Of a stretch of DNA of 64,000 nt, positions 25,746 through 35,141 are shown one piece after another. The DNA is taken from positions 2,728,001-2,792,000 of the forward strand of contig CAXXPD010000003.1 in assembly GCA_963666415.2 (NCBI GenBank). The letters are read 5' to 3'. The position numbers were made by a program, and so were the translations under genes. The number at the start of each line of letters is the position of its first letter. Within the stretch, counting starts at the first letter, position 1. The DNA is from Bin87 sp963666415 (GTDB taxonomy: Bacteria; Chloroflexota; Dehalococcoidia; Lucifugimonadales; UBA3495). Below the pieces are notes generated by a model, which saw only the letters and a program-made list of their open reading frames with translations, was not told where the DNA came from and did no database searches.

Positions 25746-27119
25746 TCACGAAGCCGCGGGCGAGGTTTGTCCCTCCCCAGTCAGGGATTCTTCCCAGTTG
25801 GGGATGAGGATGCGGGAGGATGATTCCAGCAATAGGATGAAGACGACTCCGGCGAGACTGGCGGCGATGGAGATGGTCCAAGCGAGGTCGTAGGAACCTC
25901 CCCCGACGTCGATGAAGCCAAGGAACCGCACCGGAGCTTCGCCATTGCGGAAGTCGTAGATCACGCCGCCGACGAGTCCTCCGGCGGCCATGCCCAAGCC
26001 GGAGCCGAGGTGCTGGAATCCAAAAATTGACCGCACCGGACCCATGCCATAGTACTGGCGGTTGGCGATGAGGAAGGCGGACATTTCCCCGCCGAAGCCG
26101 ATGCCGAAGATGACGGCGAAGAAGTAGAACTCCCATGCGCTCTGGGCCCAAAAGAGCATTATGACCGTAACGCCCTGCAGGAAGTAGGGCAGGATCATCG
26201 TTACCTTGGCGCCCCAACGGTCGGCAAGGATGGGAATGAACAGGCGGCTGCTGACGCTGGCCATGGTGTAGATGGTGACGATCCAGGCTGCCGACGCGAG
26301 GGACAATCCTTGCTCGGTGGCGAAGAAAACGACGTGCCAGATGACGATGGCGTGGCCCATGCAGCCGAGGAAGTGGATGAAGGGGAGGTTCCAGAAGGCC
26401 CGGGTCCGTCGGGCATGCTGCAGGAAGACCTTGCTGCGCAATCTGGCGGTTTCGGCATTGACTGGTACAGGCGCCGGGTCGTCGTCGGTGGCTCCCAGGG
26501 GCTTCATCCCGCGGTCGGCGGGTTCGCTGTGGAAGAAGAACAACAGGGAGAACAGGATTACTCCACCCACGGCGGCGATTATCCAGAATCCGACCTGCCA
26601 TCCGCTCAGAGCCACCAGCAGTGCCAAGGCCGGCGCAGTGACTGATGCTCCCATGCCTCCGATGGACTGCTGGATACCGACGGCGACACCGAGCTTCTTC
26701 TGGAACCAGGCGGCGACGGTGGTGGGGATGTTGACTGTGAAGAGGGCCTGGGCCAATCCCAACAACAGGCTGTAATAGATGTAAAGCTGCCAGAGTTGGT
26801 CCACGGTGCTGAGGAGCAGCATCCCGGCCACGTAGAGGGTGGCCGCAACAAACAGGGACGGGCGCGCTCCGTAGCGGTCGCCGACCCATCCGGAGACAGG
26901 AGCAAGGAGGGCGCTGGTGACGCTGCGGAAAACCTGAGCGAGGACGATGGCGGTGACGCCCCAGGCGAAGTCGGTCTGGAGGACGACGAGGATGACGGCG
27001 AAGGCCTGGCTGACGAAATTGGCGGTGACCCGGAGCATCGTGCCTATTCCGACCACGAGCCAAGCGTAGTGGTACTGCTCCCGCAAGTAGTTCATCCGGT
27101 CCGACAAGTCGATATTCAA
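25746..27119 (-). CDS. MFS transporter (monocarboxylate/oxalate-formate-like)
   Basis: The 457-residue protein has about twelve hydrophobic segments with the expected central loop near residues 210-245 (HSEPADRGMKPLGATDDDPA). The loop after helix 2 has GWVGDRYGARPSL near residue 77, a form of the MFS G-x-x-x-D-R-x-G-x-R motif. A second DRWGAK motif follows in the other half near residue 315. This pattern is common in the MCT/OFA branch, which carries small organic acids with protons, but the substrate is unknown. It is intact and alone. Confidence 0.82.
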   Translation of the reverse strand: MNIDLSDRMNYLREQYHYAWLVVGIGTMLRVTANFVSQAFAVILVVLQTDFAWGVTAIVLAQVFRSVTSALLAPVSGWVGDRYGARPSLFVAATLYVAGMLLLSTVDQLWQLYIYYSLLLGLAQALFTVNIPTTVAAWFQKKLGVAVGIQQSIGGMGASVTAPALALLVALSGWQVGFWIIAAVGGVILFSLLFFFHSEPADRGMKPLGATDDDPAPVPVNAETARLRSKVFLQHARRTRAFWNLPFIHFLGCMGHAIVIWHVVFFATEQGLSLASAAWIVTIYTMASVSSRLFIPILADRWGAKVTMILPYFLQGVTVIMLFWAQSAWEFYFFAVIFGIGFGGEMSAFLIANRQYYGMGPVRSIFGFQHLGSGLGMAAGGLVGGVIYDFRNGEAPVRFLGFIDVGGGSYDLAWTISIAASLAGVVFILLLESSSRILIPNWEESLTGEGQTSPAAS

Positions 27120-27285
27120 ACCGAATCACTCTCCATTACCAGGAATCAGAACGGGTGGTTGTGCGCCGGGTCGGAAGTCATCGGGAAGGCGGGGCGCAAG
27201 ACCGGGCATCCGCGATTGGGCCATTGTAACCACGCCAGGGTCGGGTGGCAACTTGACGTAACCGAGGAGAGAAGCGCTGAAGTGT

Positions 27286-27398
27286 CAAACCGGACAAAAG
27301 CGGATATTCGCGCGTAGGGAGAGCGGTGCTTGGTCCGAGATTGTCCGGTTATTTCCCGTGTTTTCCGCTTAATGTCCTGATTTTGTCCGGTTTTGTCC
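27286..27398. repeat. iteron-like repeats TTTTGTCCGGTTT
   Basis: The 13-mer TTTTGTCCGGTTT is present at 27382-27394, and its exact reverse complement AAACCGGACAAAA at 27287-27299. A shorter direct copy, TTGTCCGGTT, lies between at 27341-27350, and TTTTGTCCG repeats again at 27390-27398. The block is AT-rich relative to its surroundings and lies just beyond the end of a decayed replication-relaxation gene. Such spacing resembles iterons or operator sites of plasmid replication regions. No Rep gene is visible in the window. Confidence 0.5.
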
Positions 27399-27593
27399 GC
27401 CAATGGCAGTGAATAGAGGGGACGTGGTCCCGAGAGCGGAATGACCTTACTAGCCCCACTACATTCGTTTGTGTCCCATTGCGCAGGGCGGGCCACCCGG
27501 TAGCCCTTGAAGTGTTACCCGTGGATCTGAACGCCGCCTCTCCCGAGGAACGGCAGGCAGCCCGCCTCGAAGGGTAGGCTGAGCCGTCAATTC

Positions 27594-29144
27594 GGGGACT
27601 TAAAGGTCGCCGACCTCTCGATGCATCGAGCCACACAGTCTGCTTACCCGCGATGTTCTGCTGTTCACTGACCCGAATGCTACGTATGCTGGCTGCCCAC
27701 AACCGATGACCAGCATCAACTGCCTGACGCCTGAGCTCAGTGGCCACGGCTTCGCTACGGGCCGCCACAAGTACCGGAAGTCTGGTACGGCGAGCGATGT
27801 AGCCCCTGAGCTTGCCCGCCACCCCGCTGGCCGAAACGGCTCGCCGCTCGTATTCCAAATAGTACCAGCCGGCTCCGCCGGACGTGCCCTCGCCCATGTA
27901 AACCAAGGCGTCGGGAGCAATCGCGTCCCGGCCACCGGGATAGTCATCATGCCGCCAGCCACCCGCTACGGGGAACCCGCCAGCCTGAAAAATGGAAACT
28001 ATATGGAAACTATGCTGAACGCCGCCTCGTCGTGGCGACGGTAACGCGCGACAGCGGGCACGCCGTTGTCGCGCGGGGCAAAACGACGTCCAGGACGCGA
28101 GATGTGGACCCGGTCCTTCTGGGCGGAATTGGCCAACGCATCACTGGAAAGGTAGTGGTGCCCGTCAATCGGCATCAACGTACCTTCGTCAAGAAGGCGC
28201 TTCACCTTCTTCGAAACGTAGCGGGGATGCGAACCGAGGGCCCGATTCATTGAAGCGACCCTTGCCCCGGGAAACTGCTCCACCAAGTAAAGCATCGGGT
28301 AAACAAGATGGGCGTCAGCGCCGGAGCGAACGTCCCGCATCTTTTGAGGCAACTCAGCCGGAACGGTATTCACCGGGGAGCTGAGCAGAGGGTGAATAGA
28401 AAGCAAGGACATTCGCGCCCGTGGCGCCAGATTGCCGGACAACATGTCGGTCTCCGTACAGTAAACAAACGAACTGTCGTCGAGGCCGACATCAGGCAAA
28501 GCCTCATTTACCCGGCAAGCTTGCCAACAGTCCGCAGCAACGACGCAGACTATCGACGGCCAGCCACCGGTGCTGTCACACGAACGGCCCGACTCCTCAA
28601 AGCGAGCAGAAAGTCTGGACCCCGTCTGCCGCGGGCCAGACCAAAGAAACGCCACCGTGCCGCCATCATAGTGAGCCATGGCATCGACACCGTCCCTCAT
28701 ACGCCAGTGAAAGGAACGGAAATGTCCGGTGTACGCCCATCTCGGGCAACTTGACCGCCAAACGGCAAAACCACTCCACGGCGGGCAGGAAACAGGCGAT
28801 CTGGTTGATCCTGCGCGTACGGTGAAAGTAGGCCTTGGACTCCATGAAACAACGTGCGCCGTCCGGAGTAAGCCGGTAACGTCGCGCCGCCGTAAACGCT
28901 GCTCCCATCCTGGCGGCGTCCACCAGCCCCAACTCCTCAAGCCGAGCCAGTCGGCGCGAAACGGTGGAAAACCCACCCCCAGAAAATTGGCCGGCTCTCC
29001 TGTGGAGACCAATGGCAACTCGCAGACTCCGCGAAGCGCCCTGGAGTCCTCCGCGCTCAGTCTACGCAAGTGCCAGTCATTTTCGAACCCTCCAAATGCA
29101 CCAACGGCCTTTGTACACTCAAGCGTCATAGGCGCGGGAGTCAA
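27594..29144 (-). pseudogene. replication-relaxation family protein, frameshifted
   Basis: The protein can be followed through at least three frames. The N-terminal part has FENDWHLRRLSAEDSRALRG. A winged-helix part follows as FSTVSRRLARLEELGLVDAA and AARRYRLTPDGARCFMESKA. Next come MAHYDGGTVAFLWSG and SHPRYVSKKVKRLLDEG. The C-terminal part is LVYMGEGTSGGAGWYYLEYE and KLRGYIARRTRLPVLVAARS, with the Y-L-E-Y-E-R motif typical of this family. Such genes are usually on plasmids and integrative elements. Frameshifts lie near 28975, 28685 and 27990. The family name is from motif recollection. Confidence 0.55.
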
Positions 29145-29399
29145 TGAGTCCGGGCGTACGTGTCAGGGACTTTACTTCAAAAACCGCTGTTTCACGAGAT
29201 TCTGGCCTCCGTCCCGGGGCGTAAGTTGGAAAATCCTCCATTCCCTTCGTGTTTCCCGTCCCGGGGCACCCCGGATAAACCGGGAGATAATGGGTATTTC
29301 GGCTGCTTTCTGTTTTCGTACTGGGACAGAAGTGGCCCAATCACCCGCTGGAAACTCATAGAAAGGCTCCCGCTCTGCTGCGCCCGTCCGTCCAGCCGA
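29145..29399. other. non-coding stretch with a 12-bp direct repeat
   Basis: No gene is recognised. CCGTCCCGGGGC occurs at 29209-29220 and 29256-29267. The stretch lies upstream of the decayed replication-relaxation gene and ends at the CTAG where the IS chain begins. Confidence 0.35.
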
Positions 29400-29545
29400 C
29401 TAGTACTACAGTCGCAAATTATCGGGTAAAATAGGCCATTATCCGGTAAGGGGGTGCGGCGGTGACGGGGCGTGAAGAGGAACTGGCGGAAGTGGCCCGC
29501 TGGGCCGCAGGGATTGAGCAGGTTCATTCCTGCATTGCCGGACGG

Positions 29546-30909
29546 AGTAGAGTACCGGGAGGTGGTGTAAAAGCATCGGTGTAGCAAAAAGCTGACCACC
29601 GCGTCATCCTTGATCGGAAGTCACAACCCAACCAAGGAGAACGAAGGTGGTCAAGCAAAGAATGGATCTTTTGGAATTATTACGCAAGCGTGGTATGGAC
29701 GGAGACGTGGACTTGCTGCGGGAAGCACTGCGGGTCCTGGTGGACGGCATCATGGACGCCGAGGTTTCCGCCCAGATCGGCGCCCAGCACGGCGAACGCA
29801 GCCCGGAGCGGGTCACCTACCGCAACGGCTACCGCAACCGCACCTGGGACACCCGGGTCGGCACCATGGAGTTGCACATTCCCAAGCTGCGGGAAGGCAG
29901 CTACTTCCCCAGCCTGCTGGAACCGCGGCGGCGCAGCGAGAAAGCCCTGCTGGCCGTCATCCAGCAAGCCTATATAGAAGGCGTGTCCACTCGGCGGGTG
30001 GACGATCTGATCAAGGCCCTGGGTTGCGACGGCATCTCCAGCAGCCAGGTGTCGCGCATCTGCGAGCAACTGGACGAAGTGGTGGAGAGTTTCCTGGGTC
30101 GGCCCCTGGACGGTGGTCCCTACCCCTACGTGTGGCTGGACGGCCTGACCCAGAAGGTTCGGGAGGGCGGTCGCATCGTCAACGTCTGCGTGGTGGTGGC
30201 GACGGGGGTCAATGCCGAAGGGCAGCGTGAGATCCTGGGTATGGACGTGGGCGCCAGCGAGGACGGCGCCTTCTGGCTGGCCTTCCTGCGGTCGCTGACC
30301 GCTCGGGGCCTCAGCGGGGTGGAGCTGGTAACCTCCGATGCCCACCAGGGGCTGAAGAACGCCATCGCCGCGGTGTTCACTGGGGCCAGCTGGCAGCGCT
30401 GCCGCACCCACTTCATGGCCAACCTGCTCACCCGAGTGCCCAAGCGTGCCCAACCCGGCGTGGCCACCATGGTCCGCACTATCTACCAGCAACTGTCTCC
30501 CGCCGAGGTCCACGGCCAATTGGACCGAGTGGTGGAACAACTCCGGGAGCCCTTTGCCCAGGTGGCCGAGCTGCTGGCGGATGCCGCGCCGGACATCCTG
30601 GCCTTCACGGCCTTCCCAGTGGCCCACTGGCAGAAGCTGTGGTCCAACAACCCGCAGGAACGGCTGAACCGGGAGATAAGGCGCCGGACTGACGTGGTGG
30701 GCATCTTCCCCAACCGGCTATCGGCGCGGCGCCTGGTGGGCGCGGTGCTGGCCGAGCAACACGACGAATGGGCCGAAGCCCGCCGCTACCTCACCATCCC
30801 CAACGCCGCCGGCAACGAGGCACTGCCGACGCCCAATATGCTGGACGCAGCGGCCTGATCAACATCAAAAGGGATGACGCGCTTTTACACTACTTGACGG
30901 GACACTACC
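29546..30909 (+). mobile_element. IS256-family element 2, complete
   Basis: The 29-bp imperfect inverted repeats share (A/G)GTAG(A/T)GT at the tips and GTGTAAAAGC at the inner edge. The 8-bp target duplication CCGGACGG lies at 29538-29545 and 30910-30917. The length is 1364 bp. It splits IS701-1 cleanly. A 5' fragment of a close relative lies at 22201-22637. Confidence 0.95.
29647..30858 (+). CDS. IS256-family (Mutator) transposase
   Basis: The 403-residue frame is intact. The N-terminal region has MDGDVDLLREALRVLVDGIM and TYRNGYRNRTWDTRVGTMEL. The catalytic residues are in YVWLDGLTQKVREGG (Asp), VELVTSDAHQGLKNAI (Asp) and NPQERLNREIRRRTDVVGIF (Glu). CRTHFMANLL is the C-x2-H motif seen in this family. 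It starts at ATG 29656 or GTG 29647, with AAGGAG nearby (29635). It looks functional and had a recent target in IS701-1. Confidence 0.93.
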   Translation: MVKQRMDLLELLRKRGMDGDVDLLREALRVLVDGIMDAEVSAQIGAQHGERSPERVTYRNGYRNRTWDTRVGTMELHIPKLREGSYFPSLLEPRRRSEKALLAVIQQAYIEGVSTRRVDDLIKALGCDGISSSQVSRICEQLDEVVESFLGRPLDGGPYPYVWLDGLTQKVREGGRIVNVCVVVATGVNAEGQREILGMDVGASEDGAFWLAFLRSLTARGLSGVELVTSDAHQGLKNAIAAVFTGASWQRCRTHFMANLLTRVPKRAQPGVATMVRTIYQQLSPAEVHGQLDRVVEQLREPFAQVAELLADAAPDILAFTAFPVAHWQKLWSNNPQERLNREIRRRTDVVGIFPNRLSARRLVGAVLAEQHDEWAEARRYLTIPNAAGNEALPTPNMLDAAA

Positions 30910-32182
30910 CCGGACGGTTCCGGCGCCCTGAGCCGCGGCGGCGGGTACTGGACTACTTGCGGGGACTGGTCAGTTCCGTAGAGCGCAAGAACGGGTGGCA
31001 GTTGGCGGAGCAGGCGGGGGATGCCACACCCGACGGGGTGCAGCGCCTGTTGTACAACTATCGGTGGGATGCGGACCTGGTTCGTGATGACATGAAATCC
31101 TACGTGGTGGAGCATCTGTCCGCCGCTGACGCGGTGCTGGTGGTGGACGAGACCGGATTCCTCAAGAAAGGGGAGAAGTCGGTTGGGGTGCAGCGGCAGT
31201 ACAGCGGGACGGCGGGGCGGATCGAGAACTGTCAGATTGGCGTTTTTCTGGCCTATGCCAGCGCCAGGGGCAGAACCCTGCTGGACCGGGAATTGTACCT
31301 GCCCCAGGTGTGGGCGGAAGACTGGGAGCGGCGGCGGGAGGCTGGGGTGCCGGAGAGTGTCGGCTTTCGGACCAAGCCGCAACTGGCCCAGCTAATGCTG
31401 AAGCGGGCGCTGGAATCAGGAGTCCCTTTCGGCTGGGTTGCTGGAGCTGAGGTCTATGGCAACGACCGCAAGCTGCGGCTGTGGCTGGAGCGAGAGGGAA
31501 TTCCCCACGTGCTGGCCATCAGGAGCAACGAGAAGCTGTGGGTCTGGACGGACCAGGGCCTGTGTCGGGTGCGGGCTGACCGGCTGACGTCGCAGGTTGA
31601 CGAGTTGGGTTGGACCAGATGCAGTGCGGGCGATGGGGCCAAGGGGCCACGGGTCTACGATTGGGCCGTCGTGGAAATACGGCCTCTTGGGGAGCCGGGC
31701 AAGGGCTACTGGCTGCTGGCCCGGCGCAGCATTGCCCAGCCCGGGGAGTTGGCTTACTTCGTATGCTTCGGCCCGGCCGGAACGGCCTTGGAGGAACTGG
31801 TGAGGGTGGCTGGGACCCGGTGGGCCATCGAGGAGTGTTTCGAGGAGGCCAAGGGGCAGGTGGGACTGGACCAGTATGAGGTGCGGAGGTGGGACGGCTG
31901 GTACCGGCACATCACCTTGGCGATGCTGGCGCAGGCGTATCTGTCAGTAATCAAGCATCAAGCGATGGAACCAGGAGAAAAGGGGGCTGCTACGGTCCCG
32001 ATGAAGCGCTGATTCCCATAACGGCCCCGGAGGTGCGCCGGCTGCTCACCCGACTTGTATGGACGGAAAATCAACTGCCTGATTTCATCCTGTCCTGGTC
32101 GTGGTGGAGACGGCGCCACCAAGCCAGAGCCCGGCAATGCCATTACAAACGCCGCCTGTCAAATCTGCGACTGTAGTACTAG

Positions 32183-32987
32183 GGCGTGTTGACATTTGAT
32201 TATAATGGCCGTATGTCAAACATCAGACTATCACCAGAACAGTGGGCTAGGATTCTCGATTTCTTGCGTGGCTGCACCGGCCTGTACGTTGGCCAGGAAG
32301 CGGATTGCCGGCGTTTTGTCGAGGCCGTCTTATGGATTAACCGCTCTGGGGCCCGATGGCGACTGCTGCCAGCCGAATACGGGAACTGGAACAGCGTCTA
32401 CAAACGATTCGCCCGTTGGACTGACCAAGGCGTCTGGGCACAAATGCATCAACATTTCTGCGCCGACCCGGATCTGGAATACCTGATCATCGACAGCACG
32501 GTGGTCCGGGCGCACCCTTGCGCGGCGGGAGCTCCCCCAAAAAGGGTGGCCAGGCGGCCCAGGCCCTGGGCCGGAGCCGCGGCGGGTTCAGCACCAAGAT
32601 TCACGTGAGCGTGGACGGCTTGGGCAACCCCTTGCGATTCATCCTGACCGGCGGGCAACAGCACGACATCACCCAGGCGGAGGAATTGATCGCCGGTTAT
32701 GCTGGCGAGCACGTACTGGCCGACAAAGGGTACGATGCCCAGGAGTTTCGCCGACACATCCTGGAACTGGGTATGATACCGGTCATTCCGCCCCGCTCGA
32801 ACCGCAAGGCACCCGCCGACTATGACCGGCATCTGTACCGGGAGCGTCATCTGGTGGAATGCTTCATCAACAAGATCAAGCACTATCGCCGGATCTTCTC
32901 CCGGTTTGAGAAGCTGGACACCAGATACCTGGGCTTCCTGCATTTCACCGCCGCTCTCATCTGGCTACGGTGAAATGTCAACACGCC
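32183..32987 (+). mobile_element. IS5-family element 2, between two IS701 copies
   Basis: The 15-bp terminal repeats are GGCGTGTTGACATTT on each side, and the flanks are CTAG at 32179-32182 and 32988-32991. The left CTAG is also the right target site of IS701-1 and the right CTAG the target site of IS701-2, so the three elements abut with no other DNA between them. The length is 805 bp. Confidence 0.93.
32213..32973 (+). CDS. IS5-2 transposase, two frames joined by a -1 shift
   Basis: ORF A (from ATG 32213) has SGARWRLLPAEYGNWNSVYK and the first Asp in LIIDSTVVRAHPCAAG. At the C5-A5-G3 run near 32532-32544 a -1 shift leads to KKGGQAAQALGRSRGGFSTK, the expected continuation. ORF B then has VLADKGYDAQEF (Asp) and RERHLVECFINKIKHYRRIF (Glu). 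Overlapping frames with a -1 shift at this place are usual in the IS427 group, so the enzyme may be active. The stop is ten bases before the terminal repeat. Confidence 0.88.
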
Positions 32988-32991
32988 CTAG

Positions 32992-34394
32992 TACTACAGT
33001 CGCAGATTTGACAGGCGGCGTTTGTAATGGCATTGCCGGGCTCTGGCTTGGTGGCGCCGTCTCCACCACGACCAGGACAGGATGAAATCAGGCAGTTGAT
33101 TTTCCGTCCATACAAGTCGGGTGAGCAGCCGGCGCACCTCCGGGGCCGTTATGGGAATCAGCGCTTCATCGGGACCGTAGCAGCCCCCTTTTCTCCTGGT
33201 TCCATCGCTTGATGCTTGATTACTGACAGATACGCCTGCGCCAGCATCGCCAAGGTGATGTGCCGGTACCAGCCGTCCCACCTCCGCACCTCATACTGGT
33301 CCAGTCCCACCTGCCCCTTGGCCTCCTCGAAACACTCCTCGATGGCCCACCGGGTCCCAGCCACCCTCACCAGTTCCTCCAAGGCCGTTCCGGCCGGGCC
33401 GAAGCATACGAAGTAAGCCAACTCCCCGGGCTGGGCAATGCTGCGCCGGGCCAGCAGCCAGTAGCCCTTGCCCGGCTCCCCAAGAGGCCGTATTTCCACG
33501 ACGGCCCAATCGTAGACCCGTGGCCCCTTGGCCCCATCGCCCGCACTGCATCTGGTCCAACCCAACTCGTCAACCTGCGACGTCAGCCGGTCAGCCCGCA
33601 CCCGACACAGGCCCTGGTCCGTCCAGACCCACAGCTTCTCGTTGCTCCTGATGGCCAGCACGTGGGGAATTCCCTCTCGCTCCAGCCACAGCCGCAGCTT
33701 GCGGTCGTTGCCATAGACCTCAGCTCCAGCAACCCAGCCGAAAGGGACTCCTGATTCCAGCGCCCGCTTCAGCATTAGCTGGGCCAGTTGCGGCTTGGTC
33801 CGAAAGCCGACACTCTCCGGCACCCCAGCCTCCCGCCGCCGCTCCCAGTCTTCCGCCCACACCTGGGGCAGGTACAATTCCCGGTCCAGCAGGGTTCTGC
33901 CCCTGGCGCTGGCATAGGCCAGAAAAACGCCAATCTGACAGTTCTCGATCCGCCCCGCCGTCCCGCTGTACTGCCGCTGCACCCCAACCGACTTCTCCCC
34001 TTTCTTGAGGAATCCGGTCTCGTCCACCACCAGCACCGCGTCAGCGGCGGACAGATGCTCCACCACGTAGGATTTCATGTCATCACGAACCAGGTCCGCA
34101 TCCCACCGATAGTTGTACAACAGGCGCTGCACCCCGTCGGGTGTGGCATCCCCCGCCTGCTCCGCCAACTGCCACCCGTTCTTGCGCTCTACGGAACTGA
34201 CCAGTCCCCGCAAGTAGTCCAGTACCCGCCGCCGCGGCTCAGGGCGCCGGAACCGTCCGGCAATGCAGGAATGAACCTGCTCAATCCCTGCGGCCCAGCG
34301 GGCCACTTCCGCCAGTTCCTCTTCACGCCCCGTCACCGCCGCACCCCCTTACCGGATAATGGCCTATTTTACCCGATAATTTGCGACTGTAGTA
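32992..34394 (-). mobile_element. IS701-family element 2, complete
   Basis: The ends TACTACAGTCGCA... match those of IS701-1, and CTAG flanks both sides (32988-32991, 34395-34398). It is 1403 bp and is oriented opposite to IS701-1. The two copies with IS5-2 between them form an inverted-repeat structure of about 5 kb. Its distal CTAG is the left end flank of IS5-3. Confidence 0.94.
33158..34336 (-). CDS. IS701-family transposase (intact copy)
   Basis: The 392-residue frame is intact and starts at GTG 34336. Motifs: DAVLVVDETGFLKKGEKSVG (catalytic Asp, near residue 105), GVPFGWVAGAEVYGNDRKL (second Asp) and RWAIEECFEEAKGQVGLDQY (catalytic Glu, near 335). It is a DDE enzyme of the IS4 superfamily that cuts and pastes into YTAR sites. 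It is the likely source of both copies here. Confidence 0.94.
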   Translation of the reverse strand: MTGREEELAEVARWAAGIEQVHSCIAGRFRRPEPRRRVLDYLRGLVSSVERKNGWQLAEQAGDATPDGVQRLLYNYRWDADLVRDDMKSYVVEHLSAADAVLVVDETGFLKKGEKSVGVQRQYSGTAGRIENCQIGVFLAYASARGRTLLDRELYLPQVWAEDWERRREAGVPESVGFRTKPQLAQLMLKRALESGVPFGWVAGAEVYGNDRKLRLWLEREGIPHVLAIRSNEKLWVWTDQGLCRVRADRLTSQVDELGWTRCSAGDGAKGPRVYDWAVVEIRPLGEPGKGYWLLARRSIAQPGELAYFVCFGPAGTALEELVRVAGTRWAIEECFEEAKGQVGLDQYEVRRWDGWYRHITLAMLAQAYLSVIKHQAMEPGEKGAATVPMKR

Positions 34395-34401
34395 CTAGAA
34401 C

Positions 34402-35141
34402 CTATCCTAATAATCCGGCGGCTCTGAGGGCGATGAGAGCACAGGCGAAATGAAGGAAGGCGATGTAGTTGTCGGGAGACTTGTCCCAACGGATCAGAAT
34501 GCGCCGGAAGCGGTTCAGCCAACTGTGAGTGCGTTCCACCACCCAGCGGCGGGCTTTGAACCCAGCTTCCCTTTTGATGGCCTGAGCCTCTTCGCCTCGA
34601 CTACGGATGTGGGCGGTGAAGCCGAACTCGTCCAAGGTGCGCCGCACCTCAGCGAAGTCGTAGCCCTTGTCCAGGCACAGACCCTGGGGATGCTCTGGGG
34701 TGGGCGCCGGGCGCGGCACCGGCAGGCGGTCCACCGTAGCCCGCACCAGCTTCATATCGTGGCGGTTGGCCCCGTCCACGGCCAGCCCAACCGGAATACC
34801 CTGGGCGTCGGCCAACAGACTGCGTTTGACACCCCGCTTACCCCGGTCCGTGGGGTTGGGCCCGGTTTTTTCCCCCGCCCAAAGGGGATTTGGTCATGGC
34901 CCCGTCCAGGCTCAGCCAACTCCAGTCCAGACCCTTCAATTCGTCATAGCGTTCCAGTCCCACCCGCCACAGCTCCAGGAATACCCCAGCGGCAACCCAT
35001 TCCTGAAAGCGCAGATGGGCGGTGGAGCCGGAGCAAATGCCCGTTGCGTCCAAGGCTTTCCACTGGCAGCCGGTGCGCAGCACGTAGAAGATGCCGTTGG
35101 CGCAAGTCCGGTCTGGAACCCGAGGCCGGCCGCCGCCCAAA
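34402..35141 (-). pseudogene. IS5-3 transposase, 3' part
   Basis: From the IS1380-2 junction it reads GGGRPRVPDRTCANGIFYVL, RTGCQWKALDATGICSGSTA and LDWSWLSLDGAMTKSPLGGG with the first Asp. At the A6 run near 34868-34873 the frame must change by +1 (or -2) to EKTGPNPTDRGKRGVKRSLL. It then continues GLAVDGANRHDMKLV, LCLDKGYDFAEVRRTL (Asp) and KARRWVVERTHSWLNRFRRI (Glu). The frame change may be programmed or a mutation. Confidence 0.88.

Larger units (their letters stand above)
29462..32012 (+). pseudogene. IS701-1 transposase, split by IS256-2
   Basis: The GTG start at 29462 (MTGREEELAEVARWAAGIEQ) is followed by 28 codons up to HSCIAGR. The gene resumes at 30910-30917 with RFRRPEPRRRVLDYLRGL. 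Catalytic motifs are VLVVDETGFLKKG (Asp), WVAGAEVYGNDRKLRLWLE (Asp) and RWAIEECFEEAKGQVGLDQYE (Glu). Joining the two parts restores the protein of IS701-2 without any change that I can find, so the split is recent. Confidence 0.92.
29404..32178 (+). mobile_element. IS701-family element 1, interrupted by IS256-2
   Basis: The ends are TACTACAGTCGCAAATTATC at 29404 and TACTACAGTCGCAGATTTGA inward from 32178. CTAG flanks both sides (29400-29403, 32179-32182), fitting the YTAR target of IS701. Removing IS256-2 and one copy of its 8-bp duplication gives 1403 bp, the same length as IS701-2 at 32992-34394, which lies in opposite orientation beyond IS5-2. Confidence 0.92.

Noticed and set aside
25687..27129. 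480-codon open frame on the reverse strand overlapping the MFS transporter
   Set aside because: It is a shifted reading of the MFS gene, rich in Arg and Pro, with no domain; the MFS frame has the transmembrane pattern and motifs.
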